From the NCBI RefSeq assembly GCF_900580865.1, contig NZ_UTBZ01000001.1, positions 124,001-188,000 of the forward strand: a stretch of 64,000 bases of DNA. The letters are read 5' to 3'. The number at the start of each line of letters is the position of its first letter. Within the stretch, counting starts at the first letter, position 1. The stretch comes from Pseudomonas viridiflava. GTDB taxonomy: Bacteria; Pseudomonadota; Gammaproteobacteria; Pseudomonadales; Pseudomonadaceae. The notes beneath the pieces are model-generated. The model was not told the origin of the DNA, did no database searches, and worked only from the letters and a program-made list of their open reading frames with translations. Positions 8,460 to 17,633 of the stretch are shown piece after piece. The translations under genes and the position numbers were made by a program.

Positions 8460-9815
8460 ATGAATGCTCTAGCCCGCCGCGCTGCAGGCCTGCTGCTCAG
8501 CACAGTCTGCCTGCCCCTTTCGGCCCTGGCGGCCGACCCGCAACCGACCCACGAATTCACCCTCGACAACGGCCTCAAGGTCGTCGTGCGCGAAGACCAT
8601 CGCGCGCCGGTGGTGGTGTCGCAGGTCTGGTACAAGGTCGGTTCCAGCTACGAAACCCCGGGCCAGACCGGTCTGTCCCACGCGCTTGAGCACATGATGT
8701 TCAAGGGCAGCGAGAAAGTCGGTCCCGGCGAAGCCTCGCTGATCCTGCGCGATCTCGGTGCCGAAGAGAACGCCTTCACCAGTGACGACTTCACCGCGTA
8801 TTACCAGGTGCTGGCCCGCGACCGCCTGGGCGTAGCGTTTGAACTGGAAGCCGACCGCATGGCCAATCTGCGCCTGCCGGCCGACGAGTTCACCAAGGAA
8901 ATCGAAGTTATCAAGGAAGAGCGCCGCTTGCGCACCGATGACAAGCCGATGTCCAAGGCTTACGAGCGCTACAAGGCCATGGCTTACCCGGCCAGCGGTT
9001 ACCACACACCGACCATCGGCTGGATGGCCGATCTCGACCGCATGAAAGTCGAAGAACTGCGCCACTGGTACCAATCCTGGTACGTGCCGAACAACGCCAC
9101 GCTGGTGGTGGTCGGCGACGTGACTCCGGACGAAGTGAAAACCCTCGCCCAGCGCTATTTCGGCCCGATCGCCAAGCGCGACGTGCCACCAGCGAAAAAG
9201 CCGCTGGAACTGGCTGAACCCGGCGAACGCCAGATCACCCTGCATGTGCAGACGCAACTGCCAAGCCTGATGCTCGGTTTCAACGTGCCAAGCATCGCCA
9301 CCGCTGAAGAGAAGCGCTCGGTCAACGCCTTGCGCCTGATCTCGGCGCTGCTCGACGGCGGTTACAGCGGTCGTATCCCGACACAGCTGGAGCGCGGCGA
9401 AGAACTGGTCTCCGGCGGTTCGTCGAGCTACGACGCCTACACCCGTGGTGACAGCCTGTTCACCCTGTCGGCAACCCCGAACACCCAGAAGAAAAAGACC
9501 ATGGCGCAAGCCGAGGCTGGTCTGTGGAAGTTGCTGGAACAGCTGAAAACCACCGCACCGTCCGCTGAAGAACTGGAGCGCGTGCGTGCGCAAGTGATTG
9601 CCGGTCTGGTCTTCGAACGTGATTCGATCACCAGCCAGGCCACCGCCATCGGCCAACTGGAAACCGTCGGCCTGTCGTGGAAGCTGATGGACACCGAACT
9701 GGCTGATCTGGAAAGCGTGACCCCACAAGACATCCAGAACGCCGCCAAGCTGTATTTCACCCGCGAACGTCTCAGCGTCGCCCACGTCCTGCCACTGGAG
9801 ACGACTCATGAGTAA
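8460..9815 (+). CDS. M16 family zinc metallopeptidase (catalytic subunit)
   Basis: 451-residue secreted pitrilysin-family protease. It starts with a Sec signal peptide (MNALARRAAGLLL...LSALAA, cleavage near residue 25). The inverted zinc motif is intact: HALEH at about residues 75-79, with the downstream Glu in EENAFTSDDFTAYY. The start at 8460 is chosen because the signal peptide begins there. It overlaps the next gene by 8 bases. Pairing of an active and an inactive M16 chain is common and suggests a heterodimer in the periplasm; substrate unknown. Confidence 0.92.
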   Translation: MNALARRAAGLLLSTVCLPLSALAADPQPTHEFTLDNGLKVVVREDHRAPVVVSQVWYKVGSSYETPGQTGLSHALEHMMFKGSEKVGPGEASLILRDLGAEENAFTSDDFTAYYQVLARDRLGVAFELEADRMANLRLPADEFTKEIEVIKEERRLRTDDKPMSKAYERYKAMAYPASGYHTPTIGWMADLDRMKVEELRHWYQSWYVPNNATLVVVGDVTPDEVKTLAQRYFGPIAKRDVPPAKKPLELAEPGERQITLHVQTQLPSLMLGFNVPSIATAEEKRSVNALRLISALLDGGYSGRIPTQLERGEELVSGGSSSYDAYTRGDSLFTLSATPNTQKKKTMAQAEAGLWKLLEQLKTTAPSAEELERVRAQVIAGLVFERDSITSQATAIGQLETVGLSWKLMDTELADLESVTPQDIQNAAKLYFTRERLSVAHVLPLETTHE

Positions 9816-11295
9816 GCGCAAATCCCCACGCCTGCTGCTCGGCTTGATCGCCATCGCGGTGATCGGCTCTGCCGCTTTCTACCTGACGCCAAGCGCTGAC
9901 AGCAAAGCGAGTGAAGCCCTCGACAACGCCAAGACCAGCCAAAAGCTGCAATCGCTGGCCGAACTCGACGGCAAGGCCCCGGCCAGCCGCAAACTCGACG
10001 TACAGACCTGGAACACCGCCGAAGGCGCCAAGGTGCTGTTCGTCGAAGCCCATGAGTTGCCGATGTTCGACATGCGCCTGATTTTCGCCGCCGGCAGCAG
10101 CCAGGACGGCAGCGCATCGGGTCTGGCGGTGCTGACCAACGCCATGCTCAACGAAGGTGTCGCCGGCAAAGACGTCGGCGCTATCGCCCAAGGCTTTGAA
10201 GGCCTGGGTGCGGATTTCGGCAACGGTGCGTTCAAGGACATGGCATTGGCCTCGCTGCGCAGTCTGAGTGCGCCTGAGCAACGTGAACCGGCGCTGAAGC
10301 TGTTCTCGGAAGTGGTCGGTAAACCGACCTTCCCGGCCGACTCCTTTGCGCGCATCAAGAACCAGATGCTCGCCGGTTTCGAATACCAGAAACAGAACCC
10401 CGGCAAACTCGCCAGCCTTGAGCTGATGAAGCGTCTGTACGGCGATCACCCGTACGCGCATTCGAGCGACGGCAATCCGCAGAGCGTACCGAAAATCACC
10501 CTCGCGCAACTGCGTGAATTCCATGCCAAAGCTTACGCCGCTGGCAACGCGGTCATCGCGCTGGTCGGCGATTTGTCCCGCGCCGAAGCCGAGGCGATTG
10601 CCAATCAGGTTTCCACTGCACTGCCCAAAGGCCCGGCGCTGGCGAAGATAGCTCAGCCGCAGGAACCGAAGGCCAGCATCAACCACATCGAGTTCCCGTC
10701 GAAGCAGACCAATCTGACGCTCGCGCAACTGGGTATCGATCGGGATGATCCGGATTACGCGGCGCTGTCGATGGGCAACCAGATTCTCGGTGGCGGCGGT
10801 TTCGGTACGCGCCTGATGAGTGAAGTGCGCGAGAAGCGCGGCCTGACCTACGGCGTGTATTCGGCGTTCAGCCCGATGCAGTCCCGTGGCCCGTTCATGA
10901 TCAATCTGCAGACCCGCGCGGAAATGAGCGAAGGCACCCTGAAACTGGTGCAGGACGTGCTCGCCGACTACCTGAAAACCGGTCCGACGCAGAAAGAACT
11001 CGATGACGCCAAACGCGAGCTCGCCGGCAGCTTCCCGCTGTCCACCGCGAGCAATGCCGATATCGTCGGCCAACTCGGCGCGATGGGCTTCTATAATCTG
11101 CCGTTGAGCTACCTGGATGACTTCATGCGTCAATCGCAGAGCCTGACCGTCGAACAAGTCCGCGACGCCCTGAACAAACACCTGAGCACGGACAAAATGG
11201 TCATCGTCACCGCTGGCCCGACCGTGCCGCAAAAGCCGTTACCGGCCCCATCTGATAAACCTGCCGAGCAACCGCTCGGGGTTCCGGAGCATTAA
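9808..11295 (+). CDS. M16 family peptidase-like protein, non-catalytic partner
   Basis: 495-residue M16 homologue with an N-terminal membrane/signal segment (LLLGLIAIAVIGSAAFYL). The position of the zinc motif reads SASGLAVLTNAML, so HxxEH is absent and the chain should not bind zinc. The C-terminal domain keeps REKRGLTYGVYS with the Arg/Tyr pair that binds substrate in M16B enzymes. Overlap with the active chain supports a complementing heterodimer. The C-terminus ends in a Pro-rich tail. Confidence 0.9.
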   Translation: MSKRKSPRLLLGLIAIAVIGSAAFYLTPSADSKASEALDNAKTSQKLQSLAELDGKAPASRKLDVQTWNTAEGAKVLFVEAHELPMFDMRLIFAAGSSQDGSASGLAVLTNAMLNEGVAGKDVGAIAQGFEGLGADFGNGAFKDMALASLRSLSAPEQREPALKLFSEVVGKPTFPADSFARIKNQMLAGFEYQKQNPGKLASLELMKRLYGDHPYAHSSDGNPQSVPKITLAQLREFHAKAYAAGNAVIALVGDLSRAEAEAIANQVSTALPKGPALAKIAQPQEPKASINHIEFPSKQTNLTLAQLGIDRDDPDYAALSMGNQILGGGGFGTRLMSEVREKRGLTYGVYSAFSPMQSRGPFMINLQTRAEMSEGTLKLVQDVLADYLKTGPTQKELDDAKRELAGSFPLSTASNADIVGQLGAMGFYNLPLSYLDDFMRQSQSLTVEQVRDALNKHLSTDKMVIVTAGPTVPQKPLPAPSDKPAEQPLGVPEH

Positions 11296-11909
11296 TGGCA
11301 ACTCGTTCCCCTAAAAAACCTGCGCAAAACGTTCACAACGGTGTGAACCAGTTGCGCATCATTGGCGGCCAATGGCGCAGCCGCAAGCTGAGTTTCCCCG
11401 ATGCGCCGGGCCTGCGCCCGACGCCGGATCGCGTGCGTGAAACCCTGTTCAACTGGCTCGCGCCGTACGTTGAAGGGGCCAAGGTACTCGACCCGTTCGC
11501 CGGCAGCGGCGCGCTGTTTCTCGAAGCACTGTCCCGTGGCGCGGCCATGGGTCAGGCGCTGGATGCCAGCAACATCGCTGTCTCCAGTCTGAAGGAACAC
11601 CTCGGCACCCTGCGCTGCACCAACGGTCAGGTGCAGACCGCCGACGCCCTGCGTTATCTGGAAACCCAGACCGCGACACCGTTCGACCTGGTGTTCCTCG
11701 ATCCGCCATTCAACCAGAACCTGCTGCCGGCCGTGTGCACCTTGCTCGAAGAGCGTCAGTGGCTAGCGCAGGATTCGTGGATCTACACTGAAAGCGAAAC
11801 GGCGCCATCGACGCTGGGCCTGCCGGGCAACTGGCGCCTGCACCGCGAGCAGAAATCCGGCCGGGTTTACTACGCGCTGTGGCAACGTACGGCAGAGATC
11901 GCCGGTTAA
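11295..11909 (+). CDS. rsmD: 16S rRNA (guanine966-N2)-methyltransferase
   Basis: 204-residue SAM-dependent enzyme that methylates G966 of 16S rRNA. It shows RIIGGQWRSRKL and RPTPDRVRETLFNWL (family N-terminus), LDPFAGSGALFLEALSRGA (SAM motif I) and the catalytic DLVFLDPPFN. Its ATG overlaps the preceding stop (TAATG), so translation is coupled to the M16 pair. Confidence 0.95.
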   Translation: MATRSPKKPAQNVHNGVNQLRIIGGQWRSRKLSFPDAPGLRPTPDRVRETLFNWLAPYVEGAKVLDPFAGSGALFLEALSRGAAMGQALDASNIAVSSLKEHLGTLRCTNGQVQTADALRYLETQTATPFDLVFLDPPFNQNLLPAVCTLLEERQWLAQDSWIYTESETAPSTLGLPGNWRLHREQKSGRVYYALWQRTAEIAG

Positions 11910-11924
11910 CCGACCGGCCTGAGT

Positions 11925-12968
11925 ATGCGGCGCCCCTTCCAACAGGGTCGCCGCGCTGCATCGAGAACCATCGTGCCCCCTTCGTCAGAACGCTTCCTCC
12001 CCGCCTTCGGCCTCGGCAATCCGCACCTGCAAACCTTGTGGGGGCCGCTGTGGCGCAAAACCGTGCATATCGAACGTGAACGCGAACGCCTGTGGCTTGA
12101 GGATGGCGACTTTCTCGATCTCGACTGGCACGGCCCGCACACCGCCGATGCGCCCCTGGTGTTGGTACTGCACGGCTTGACCGGCTCCTCCAATTCGCCT
12201 TACGTCGCCGGCATCCAGAAGGCGCTGGCCGATCAAGGCTGGGCAAGTGTCGCGTTGAACTGGCGCGGTTGCTCGGGCGAGCCGAATCTGCTCCCGCGCA
12301 GCTACCATTCCGGCGCCAGCGAAGACCTCGCCGAAACCATCAGACACCTGCGCGCCAAGCGACCGTTGGCACCGTTGTATACCGTTGGCTATTCGCTGGG
12401 CGGCAATGTGTTGCTCAAACATCTTGGGGAGACCGGCAGCGCCAGTGGTGTGCTAGGTGCCGTGGCGGTGTCCGTGCCGTTTCGCCTCGATCAATGTGCC
12501 GACCGCATCGGCCAGGGATTTTCCAAGGTCTATCAAGCGCACTTCATGCGCGAGATGGTCGCCTACATCAAGAACAAGCAGCGGCAGTTTCAGCACGACG
12601 GGCGTGAAGACGGACTCGCCGCGCTGGCAGCCCTCGGTTCGTTGGAAAACATGCGTACGTTCTGGGATTTCGATGGCCGGGTGACCGCGCCGTTGCACGG
12701 TTTCAATGATGCCGAGGATTACTATCGCCGCGCCTCGAGCCGCTATTTCCTCGGCGAAATCCGCACGCCGACCCTGATCATTCAGGCGGCGGATGATCCG
12801 TTCGTGTTCCCGCACAGTTTGCCGCAGGCCAGTGAGCTGTCGGCCTCGACTGCCTTCGAATTGCAGGCACGCGGTGGGCATGTCGGCTTTGTCGACGGCT
12901 CGCTGCGTCAGCCCGGTTATTACCTGGAACGACGCATCCCGCAGTGGCTGGCTCGCGTGTCCGCATGA
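11925..12968 (+). CDS. YheT-like alpha/beta hydrolase
   Basis: 347-residue alpha/beta hydrolase of the YheT/ABHD1-3 family. Motifs: AFGLGNPHLQTLWGP near the N-terminus, VLHGLTGSSNSPY (oxyanion-hole region), GYSLGGNVLLKHLGE with the nucleophile Ser, and a C-terminal acid/His pair (ADDPFVFP; GGHVGFVDG). Substrate unknown, probably an ester. The start is uncertain: the ATG at 11925 lacks a clear ribosome site, while a GTG at 11973 has GAGAA upstream and gives a more family-like N-terminus. It follows rsmD by 15 bases. Confidence 0.88.
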   Translation: MRRPFQQGRRAASRTIVPPSSERFLPAFGLGNPHLQTLWGPLWRKTVHIERERERLWLEDGDFLDLDWHGPHTADAPLVLVLHGLTGSSNSPYVAGIQKALADQGWASVALNWRGCSGEPNLLPRSYHSGASEDLAETIRHLRAKRPLAPLYTVGYSLGGNVLLKHLGETGSASGVLGAVAVSVPFRLDQCADRIGQGFSKVYQAHFMREMVAYIKNKQRQFQHDGREDGLAALAALGSLENMRTFWDFDGRVTAPLHGFNDAEDYYRRASSRYFLGEIRTPTLIIQAADDPFVFPHSLPQASELSASTAFELQARGGHVGFVDGSLRQPGYYLERRIPQWLARVSA

Positions 12969-13807
12969 GCGATCAGGGCGAGTCGATCCGCTTCTGGCAA
13001 ACCGCGCCGCTGGCCGGGGTCGAGTTGTTGTCAGCACGCTACATCGAGCATCGTTTCGCCCCGCATGTGCACGACGGCTTCGTGATCGGCATGATCATGG
13101 CCGGCGCCCAGCGTTATCGCTATCGCGGCGCCGAACATCTGGCCGGCAGCGGCACGCTGGTGTTGATCAATCCGGACGAACTGCACACCGGGCACAAAGG
13201 TACTGAGGACGGCTGGCTGTATCGGGCGTTTTATCCCGATACGGCGCAAATCGTCTCGCTGCTGGATGAACTGGAGCTGTCCACCACGAGTCTGCCGGCG
13301 TTTGGCGCCACGCTGTACCGCGATGCGGATCTGGTCAACGGCTTTGCCCAGTTGCACCGTTTGCTCGAAAGCCCGGCCACCGCACTGCAACAGCAAACGC
13401 TGTGGCGCGAGATGATGTTGCTGCTGTTGCAGCGCCATGCGGCAGTGTCGGTGCCCGGTCGAGCCGGCAAAGAACACCGCGCAGTGCTGCTGGGCAAAGA
13501 ATTGCTACACGCGCAACTGGCGGCGCCACCGTCACTGGAAGAACTGGCGGCGGCGGTCAATCTCTCACCCTTTCATTTCGCCCGGGTGTTCCGCCGCGCC
13601 ACCGGCATGCCGCCGCACACCTGGCTGATGCAGCAACGCATCGCCCAGGCCCGCGCACTCTTGCAACACGGCTGCCTGCCGGTGGAGGTCGCCACGCAAC
13701 TGGGGTTTGCCGACCAGAGCCATTTGAGCCGGCAGTTCAAGCAGGCTTATGGCGTTGGACCGGCGGCGTACCGCAGCGCCCGACAATTTCCTTCAGACAA
13801 CGAATAA
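12965..13807 (+). CDS. AraC family transcriptional regulator
   Basis: 280-residue regulator. The N-terminal half is an AraC-type cupin effector domain (HRFAPHVHDGFVIGMI, GSGTLVLINPDELHTG). The C-terminal ~100 residues form the double helix-turn-helix DNA-binding domain (AAAVNLSPFHFARVFRRATG; VATQLGFADQSHLSRQFK). The ATG overlaps the hydrolase stop (ATGA), so it belongs to the same transcription unit. Effector and targets cannot be read from the sequence; LysE-type exporters are frequent partners of this subfamily but none is adjacent. Confidence 0.9.
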   Translation: MSDQGESIRFWQTAPLAGVELLSARYIEHRFAPHVHDGFVIGMIMAGAQRYRYRGAEHLAGSGTLVLINPDELHTGHKGTEDGWLYRAFYPDTAQIVSLLDELELSTTSLPAFGATLYRDADLVNGFAQLHRLLESPATALQQQTLWREMMLLLLQRHAAVSVPGRAGKEHRAVLLGKELLHAQLAAPPSLEELAAAVNLSPFHFARVFRRATGMPPHTWLMQQRIAQARALLQHGCLPVEVATQLGFADQSHLSRQFKQAYGVGPAAYRSARQFPSDNE

Positions 13808-13811
13808 CCAA

Positions 13812-13901
13812 TGTGGGAGCGAGCCTGCTCGCGAAAGCGGTGTGTCAGTCCAAGAAATAGTGGCTGACAGGACGCATTCGCGAGCAGGCTCGCTCCCACA
13901 G
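13812..13901. repeat. REP doublet
   Basis: Inverted pair of the GTGGGAGCGAGCCTGCTCGC element between the convergent AraC gene and sseA. Confidence 0.9.
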
Positions 13902-13908
13902 GTGTTGT

Positions 13909-14763
13909 TTATTCTCCAGTGGCGATACCGCGCGAAGGCTCGTTGATCCACTCGCTCCACGACCCGGCGTATAACGAACCCAATGGATAACCCGCCAGGC
14001 ACAAGGCAAACAGGTTGTGACACGCCGTCACGCCAGAACCGCAATACGCAACCAGATCCGCTGGCGAACGCTCACCGAGCTTCGCGGCAAAGCGCTGCTT
14101 GAGTTGCTCAGCTGGCAGGAATCGCCCATCGCTGCCGAGGTTGTCGGTGAATGCCGCGCATTGCGCACCGGGAATGTGCCCGGCCACCGGGTCGATCGGT
14201 TCCACTTCACCCTTGAAGCGCGGCAAGGCGCGGGCGTCGAGCAGGGTCAGCGTTGGCTGCCCAAGGCGTTGCTGCAATTGCTTGGCGTTAAGCAGCAGTT
14301 GCATATCCGGCTGGCCACTGAAGTTGCCCGTCGTGACAGTCGGCGCATCCAGGCTCAGCGGCAGCCCCGCCGCATGCCACGCTTTGAGCCCGCCATCGAG
14401 AATGAACACACCGTCACGTTTGCCCAGCCAAGCGAGCAACCACCATGCCCGCGCGGCATAGGCACCGGGACCGTCGTCATACAGAACCACGTCGCTGTCG
14501 TTGTTGATGCCCCACGCCTGCAGCCGCTCGATCAACGCCACCGGCTCGGGCAACGGATGCCGACCGCTCACGCCCTTGACCACTGTGCCGCTGAGGTCAC
14601 GCTCAAGGTCGGCGAAGCTCGCCCCGGCAATGTGCCCTTCGGCATAGCTGCGCTGACCGTAGTCCGGGTCTTCGAGGGCAAAACGACAATCGAGAATCAC
14701 CAGCCCCGGCTGCGCCTTGCGGGCATCCAGCGCTTCGGGGCTGATCAGTTGCGCAATCGGCAT
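13909..14763 (-). CDS. sseA: sulfurtransferase, 3-mercaptopyruvate type
   Basis: 284-residue protein with two rhodanese domains. The C-terminal domain holds the active loop VAYCGSGVTACHN (Cys near residue 237). The CGSGVTA form of the loop is typical of 3-mercaptopyruvate sulfurtransferases, as opposed to the CRKGVT loop of thiosulfate enzymes. RFKGEVEP before the linker is also typical. Cytoplasmic; involved in cysteine-derived sulfur transfer. It is preceded by the TetR gene on the same strand. Confidence 0.9.
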   Translation of the reverse strand: MPIAQLISPEALDARKAQPGLVILDCRFALEDPDYGQRSYAEGHIAGASFADLERDLSGTVVKGVSGRHPLPEPVALIERLQAWGINNDSDVVLYDDGPGAYAARAWWLLAWLGKRDGVFILDGGLKAWHAAGLPLSLDAPTVTTGNFSGQPDMQLLLNAKQLQQRLGQPTLTLLDARALPRFKGEVEPIDPVAGHIPGAQCAAFTDNLGSDGRFLPAEQLKQRFAAKLGERSPADLVAYCGSGVTACHNLFALCLAGYPLGSLYAGSWSEWINEPSRGIATGE

Positions 14764-14795
14764 AACGGGCTCCTGGGGGAATTCAACAGAACGGT

Positions 14796-15467
14796 TTATT
14801 TCACGTCTTCAAGGGCCTGGGCCAGCGGCACGTAGAACTCCTCGAACAACGCATTGACCTCGTCACGCGCCTGCGCGGTGACAAACCCGGCTTCCAGCAC
14901 CAGCACCTGATACACGCCACGTTTAATGGCTTGCTCACTGAGGTGGTTGGAGTTTTCCCGGGTGGTGCACAGGAAGCGCACCCACGACGTCAGGATGATC
15001 CAGGCATTGAGGGTCAGGGATTCAATCTGCACGCGATCCATGTCGAGAATCCCGGCGGCGACAAAACCTTCGTAGATCGCCGCACCCTGAATCACGCAGC
15101 GCTGGGAAAAACGCCGATAGCGCGCGGCCAGTTCCGGATCGCTGTCGAGCAGATGCTCGAGATCGCGGTGCAGAAAACGGTAGCGCCACATCGCCGAGAG
15201 CAATTCCTTGAGATAGAAACGCTTGTCCTCGACCGTCGCCGCACGCCCCTGCGGCGGGCGCAGAAAGCTGTCCACGAGGCTTTCGTACTCACTGAACAAC
15301 ACGGCGATGATCGCCTGCTTGTTGGGGAAGTGGTAGTACAGGTTGCCCGGAGAAATCTCCATGTGGGCAGCGATGTGATTGGTGCTGATGCTGCGCTCGC
15401 CCTGCTGATTGAACAGCTCAAGGCTGTTCAGCACGATACGCTCGCTGGTTTTTATTCGTGGGGCCAT
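14796..15467 (-). CDS. laoR: TetR family regulator of the lao cluster
   Basis: 223-residue TetR/AcrR repressor. The N-terminal helix-turn-helix is ISTNHIAAHMEISPGNLYYHFPNKQAI (about residues 25-51), followed by a helical ligand domain. It is divergent from the aldehyde dehydrogenase gene, and the shared 146-base gap holds a long palindrome. In P. aeruginosa the same gene order (PA0367-PA0364, LaoRCBA, recalled from memory) controls oxidation of long-chain alcohols; the name here is by position and family. Confidence 0.85.
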   Translation of the reverse strand: MAPRIKTSERIVLNSLELFNQQGERSISTNHIAAHMEISPGNLYYHFPNKQAIIAVLFSEYESLVDSFLRPPQGRAATVEDKRFYLKELLSAMWRYRFLHRDLEHLLDSDPELAARYRRFSQRCVIQGAAIYEGFVAAGILDMDRVQIESLTLNAWIILTSWVRFLCTTRENSNHLSEQAIKRGVYQVLVLEAGFVTAQARDEVNALFEEFYVPLAQALEDVK

Positions 15468-15553
15468 GGCTTGAGCTTTAATTCAGAGTGCGTTGGGGGG
15501 CATCTTACGACCTAACCGGAAATGGATAAAACACTGCTGTGCAAGGAAGTCAT

Positions 15554-15584
15554 TTGACTTTCTAGAGCATAGACTCTAAAAAGT
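15554..15584 (+). promoter_or_regulatory. candidate LaoR operator within the laoC promoter
   Basis: ACTTTCTAGAG (15557-15567) is mirrored by CTCTAAAAAGT (15574-15584) with one mismatch across a 6-base centre. The palindrome fills the 17-base spacer between a good -35 (TTGACT, 15554-15559) and a -10-like TAAAAA (15577-15582). Bound repressor would block this promoter. Confidence 0.65.
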
Positions 15585-15613
15585 TCATCAATACAATAAA
15601 TCCGGAGCAGACC

Positions 15614-17044
15614 ATGACTGCCGACATTGCCTACCTGCAAACGCTGCAACAACCGCTGGCCGAGCTGGATCGGTTGTTCGAGGCGCAGCGGGCCGCGTAT
15701 GCCGCCAATCCAATGCCGCCCGCCGCTCAGCGCCAGCAATGGCTCAAAGCGCTGAGTGATTTGCTGAGCAACGAGCGTCAGGCATTGATCGAGGCAATCA
15801 GCTCTGATTTCAGCCACCGCAGCGCCGATGAAACCCTGCTCGCAGAGTTGATGCCAAGCCTGCACGGCATTCATTACGCCAGTCGCCATCTCAAAGGCTG
15901 GATGAAAGCTTCGCGACGCAAGGTCGGTATTGCGTTCCAGCCAGCGTCAGCGAAAGTGGTTTATCAGCCACTGGGCGTAGTCGGCGTCATCGTGCCGTGG
16001 AATTACCCGTTGTACCTGGCCGTTGGCCCGCTGGTTGGCGCCTTGGCGGCGGGTAACCGGGTGATGCTCAAACTCAGTGAATCGACCCCGGCCACCGGCT
16101 TGTTGCTCAAAGAATTGCTGGCGCGAATCTTCCCCGAAGACCTGGTCTGCGTGGTGCTCGGTGAAGCCGACATCGGCGTGGCATTCTCGCGCCTGCGCTT
16201 CGATCACTTGCTGTTTACCGGCGCCACCAGCATCGGCAAACACGTGATGCGCGCCGCCGCCGAAAACCTGACTCCGGTGACACTGGAACTGGGCGGCAAG
16301 TCGCCGGCCATCGTCTCCCGCGACGTACCGCTCAAGGATGCTGCCGAGCGCATCGCCTTCGGTAAAACTCTCAACGCCGGGCAGACCTGCGTTGCCCCGG
16401 ATTACGTGCTGGTGCCGGAAGATCGGGTCGGCGGCTTTGTCGAAGCCTATCGCCAGGCCGTACAGGGTTTTTATCCGACACTCACCGACAATCCGGACTA
16501 CACCGCGATCATCAACGAACGCCAATTGGCGCGGCTCAATGGCTACGTCAGCGACGCGACCAGCAAGGGCGCGCTGCTGATTCCGCTGTTCGAGCAGGGT
16601 CAGGGGCGACGCATGCCGCACAGCGTGCTGCTGAATGTCAGCGATGAAATGACGGTGATGCAGGACGAAATCTTCGGCCCGCTGCTGCCGATCGTGCCGT
16701 ATCAGGATCTGGAGCAGGCATTCGCTTACATCAATCAGCGGCCACGTCCTCTGGCTCTTTACTACTTTGGCTACGACAAACGCGAACAGAACCGTGTGCT
16801 GCACGAAACACATTCCGGCGGCGTGTGCCTGAACGACACGTTGCTGCACGTGGCTCAGGACGATATGCCGTTTGGCGGTGTCGGCGCTTCCGGCATGGGC
16901 CACTACCATGGCCACGAAGGCTTCCTGACCTTCAGCAAAGCCAAAGGCGTGCTGATCAAACAGCGGTTCAACGCAGCCAGACTGATTTACCCGCCCTACG
17001 GCAAATCGATTCAGAAGCTGATTCAGAAGCTGTTTATTCGCTAA
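15614..17044 (+). CDS. laoC: aldehyde dehydrogenase LaoC-like (coniferyl aldehyde dehydrogenase family)
   Basis: 476-residue NAD(P)-dependent aldehyde dehydrogenase. It shows GVIVPWNYPLYLAVGP (nucleotide binding), VTLELGGKSPAIV with the general-base Glu, and FGKTLNAGQTCVAPDY with the nucleophilic Cys. The hydrophobic, basic C-terminus (SIQKLIQKLFIR) suggests membrane contact, as in long-chain aldehyde enzymes. Automatic pipelines often call this family coniferyl aldehyde dehydrogenase, but the laoABCR context argues for fatty aldehyde oxidation. First gene of the plus-strand unit controlled from the 15554-15584 site. Confidence 0.88.
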   Translation: MTADIAYLQTLQQPLAELDRLFEAQRAAYAANPMPPAAQRQQWLKALSDLLSNERQALIEAISSDFSHRSADETLLAELMPSLHGIHYASRHLKGWMKASRRKVGIAFQPASAKVVYQPLGVVGVIVPWNYPLYLAVGPLVGALAAGNRVMLKLSESTPATGLLLKELLARIFPEDLVCVVLGEADIGVAFSRLRFDHLLFTGATSIGKHVMRAAAENLTPVTLELGGKSPAIVSRDVPLKDAAERIAFGKTLNAGQTCVAPDYVLVPEDRVGGFVEAYRQAVQGFYPTLTDNPDYTAIINERQLARLNGYVSDATSKGALLIPLFEQGQGRRMPHSVLLNVSDEMTVMQDEIFGPLLPIVPYQDLEQAFAYINQRPRPLALYYFGYDKREQNRVLHETHSGGVCLNDTLLHVAQDDMPFGGVGASGMGHYHGHEGFLTFSKAKGVLIKQRFNAARLIYPPYGKSIQKLIQKLFIR

Positions 17045-17073
17045 ACCTTCGTCACCGCCGGGTAATAAAAATA

Positions 17074-17619
17074 ATGCACCCAAGCATGACCGAAACACCT
17101 GCACTGTCCCGCCGTGGCCTGCTGAAATTCAGTCTCGGCGCCACGGCGTTCCTCGCCACCGCCGGACTCGGCGCTAGCCTTAGCGGCTGCTCGTCGAGCG
17201 TCGCGGCCAACGGATTTGTCTCGCTGCGCGACGGCGACCTGCTGTTTCTGCGCGCACTGATTCCGGTGATGCTCGACGGCGCCGTGGCGGCCGAGAGGAT
17301 GCCGGGCGCCGTTGAAGGCACGCTCAAGTCGCTGGACTACAGCCTCGATCACCTATCGCCAGAAATGCTCAAACTCACCCGGCAGCTGTTCGACGTCCTC
17401 GGCATGGCGGTGACGCGCGGGCCACTCACCGGGATCTGGGGCAGTTGGGAAAATGCCAGTCCCGAAGCGATGCGGCATTTTCTTGATCGTTGGGAAAACA
17501 GCTCGTTGAGCCTGCTGCGCATGGGGCATAGCTCGTTGCAGCAGATGGTGATGATGGCTTGGTATACCCGCTCGGAGTCGTGGGCGCATTGCGGTTATCC
17601 AGGGCCGCCTTCGGTCTGA
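17074..17619 (+). CDS. laoB: LaoB-like Tat-exported protein
   Basis: 181-residue small protein with a twin-arginine signal (SRRGLLKFSLG, residues 12-22) and a hydrophobic stretch ending in LSGC, where Cys39 fits a lipobox. The mature part has no recognised enzyme motif; its length and position match the small subunit paired with GMC-type dehydrogenases (as in gluconate-2-dehydrogenase subunit 3 types). Starts at 17074 or 17086 are both possible. In P. aeruginosa LaoB is required with LaoA for alcohol oxidation (from memory). It is 29 bases after laoC. Confidence 0.8.
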   Translation: MHPSMTETPALSRRGLLKFSLGATAFLATAGLGASLSGCSSSVAANGFVSLRDGDLLFLRALIPVMLDGAVAAERMPGAVEGTLKSLDYSLDHLSPEMLKLTRQLFDVLGMAVTRGPLTGIWGSWENASPEAMRHFLDRWENSSLSLLRMGHSSLQQMVMMAWYTRSESWAHCGYPGPPSV

Positions 17620-17633
17620 GACCGAGTCGTACC

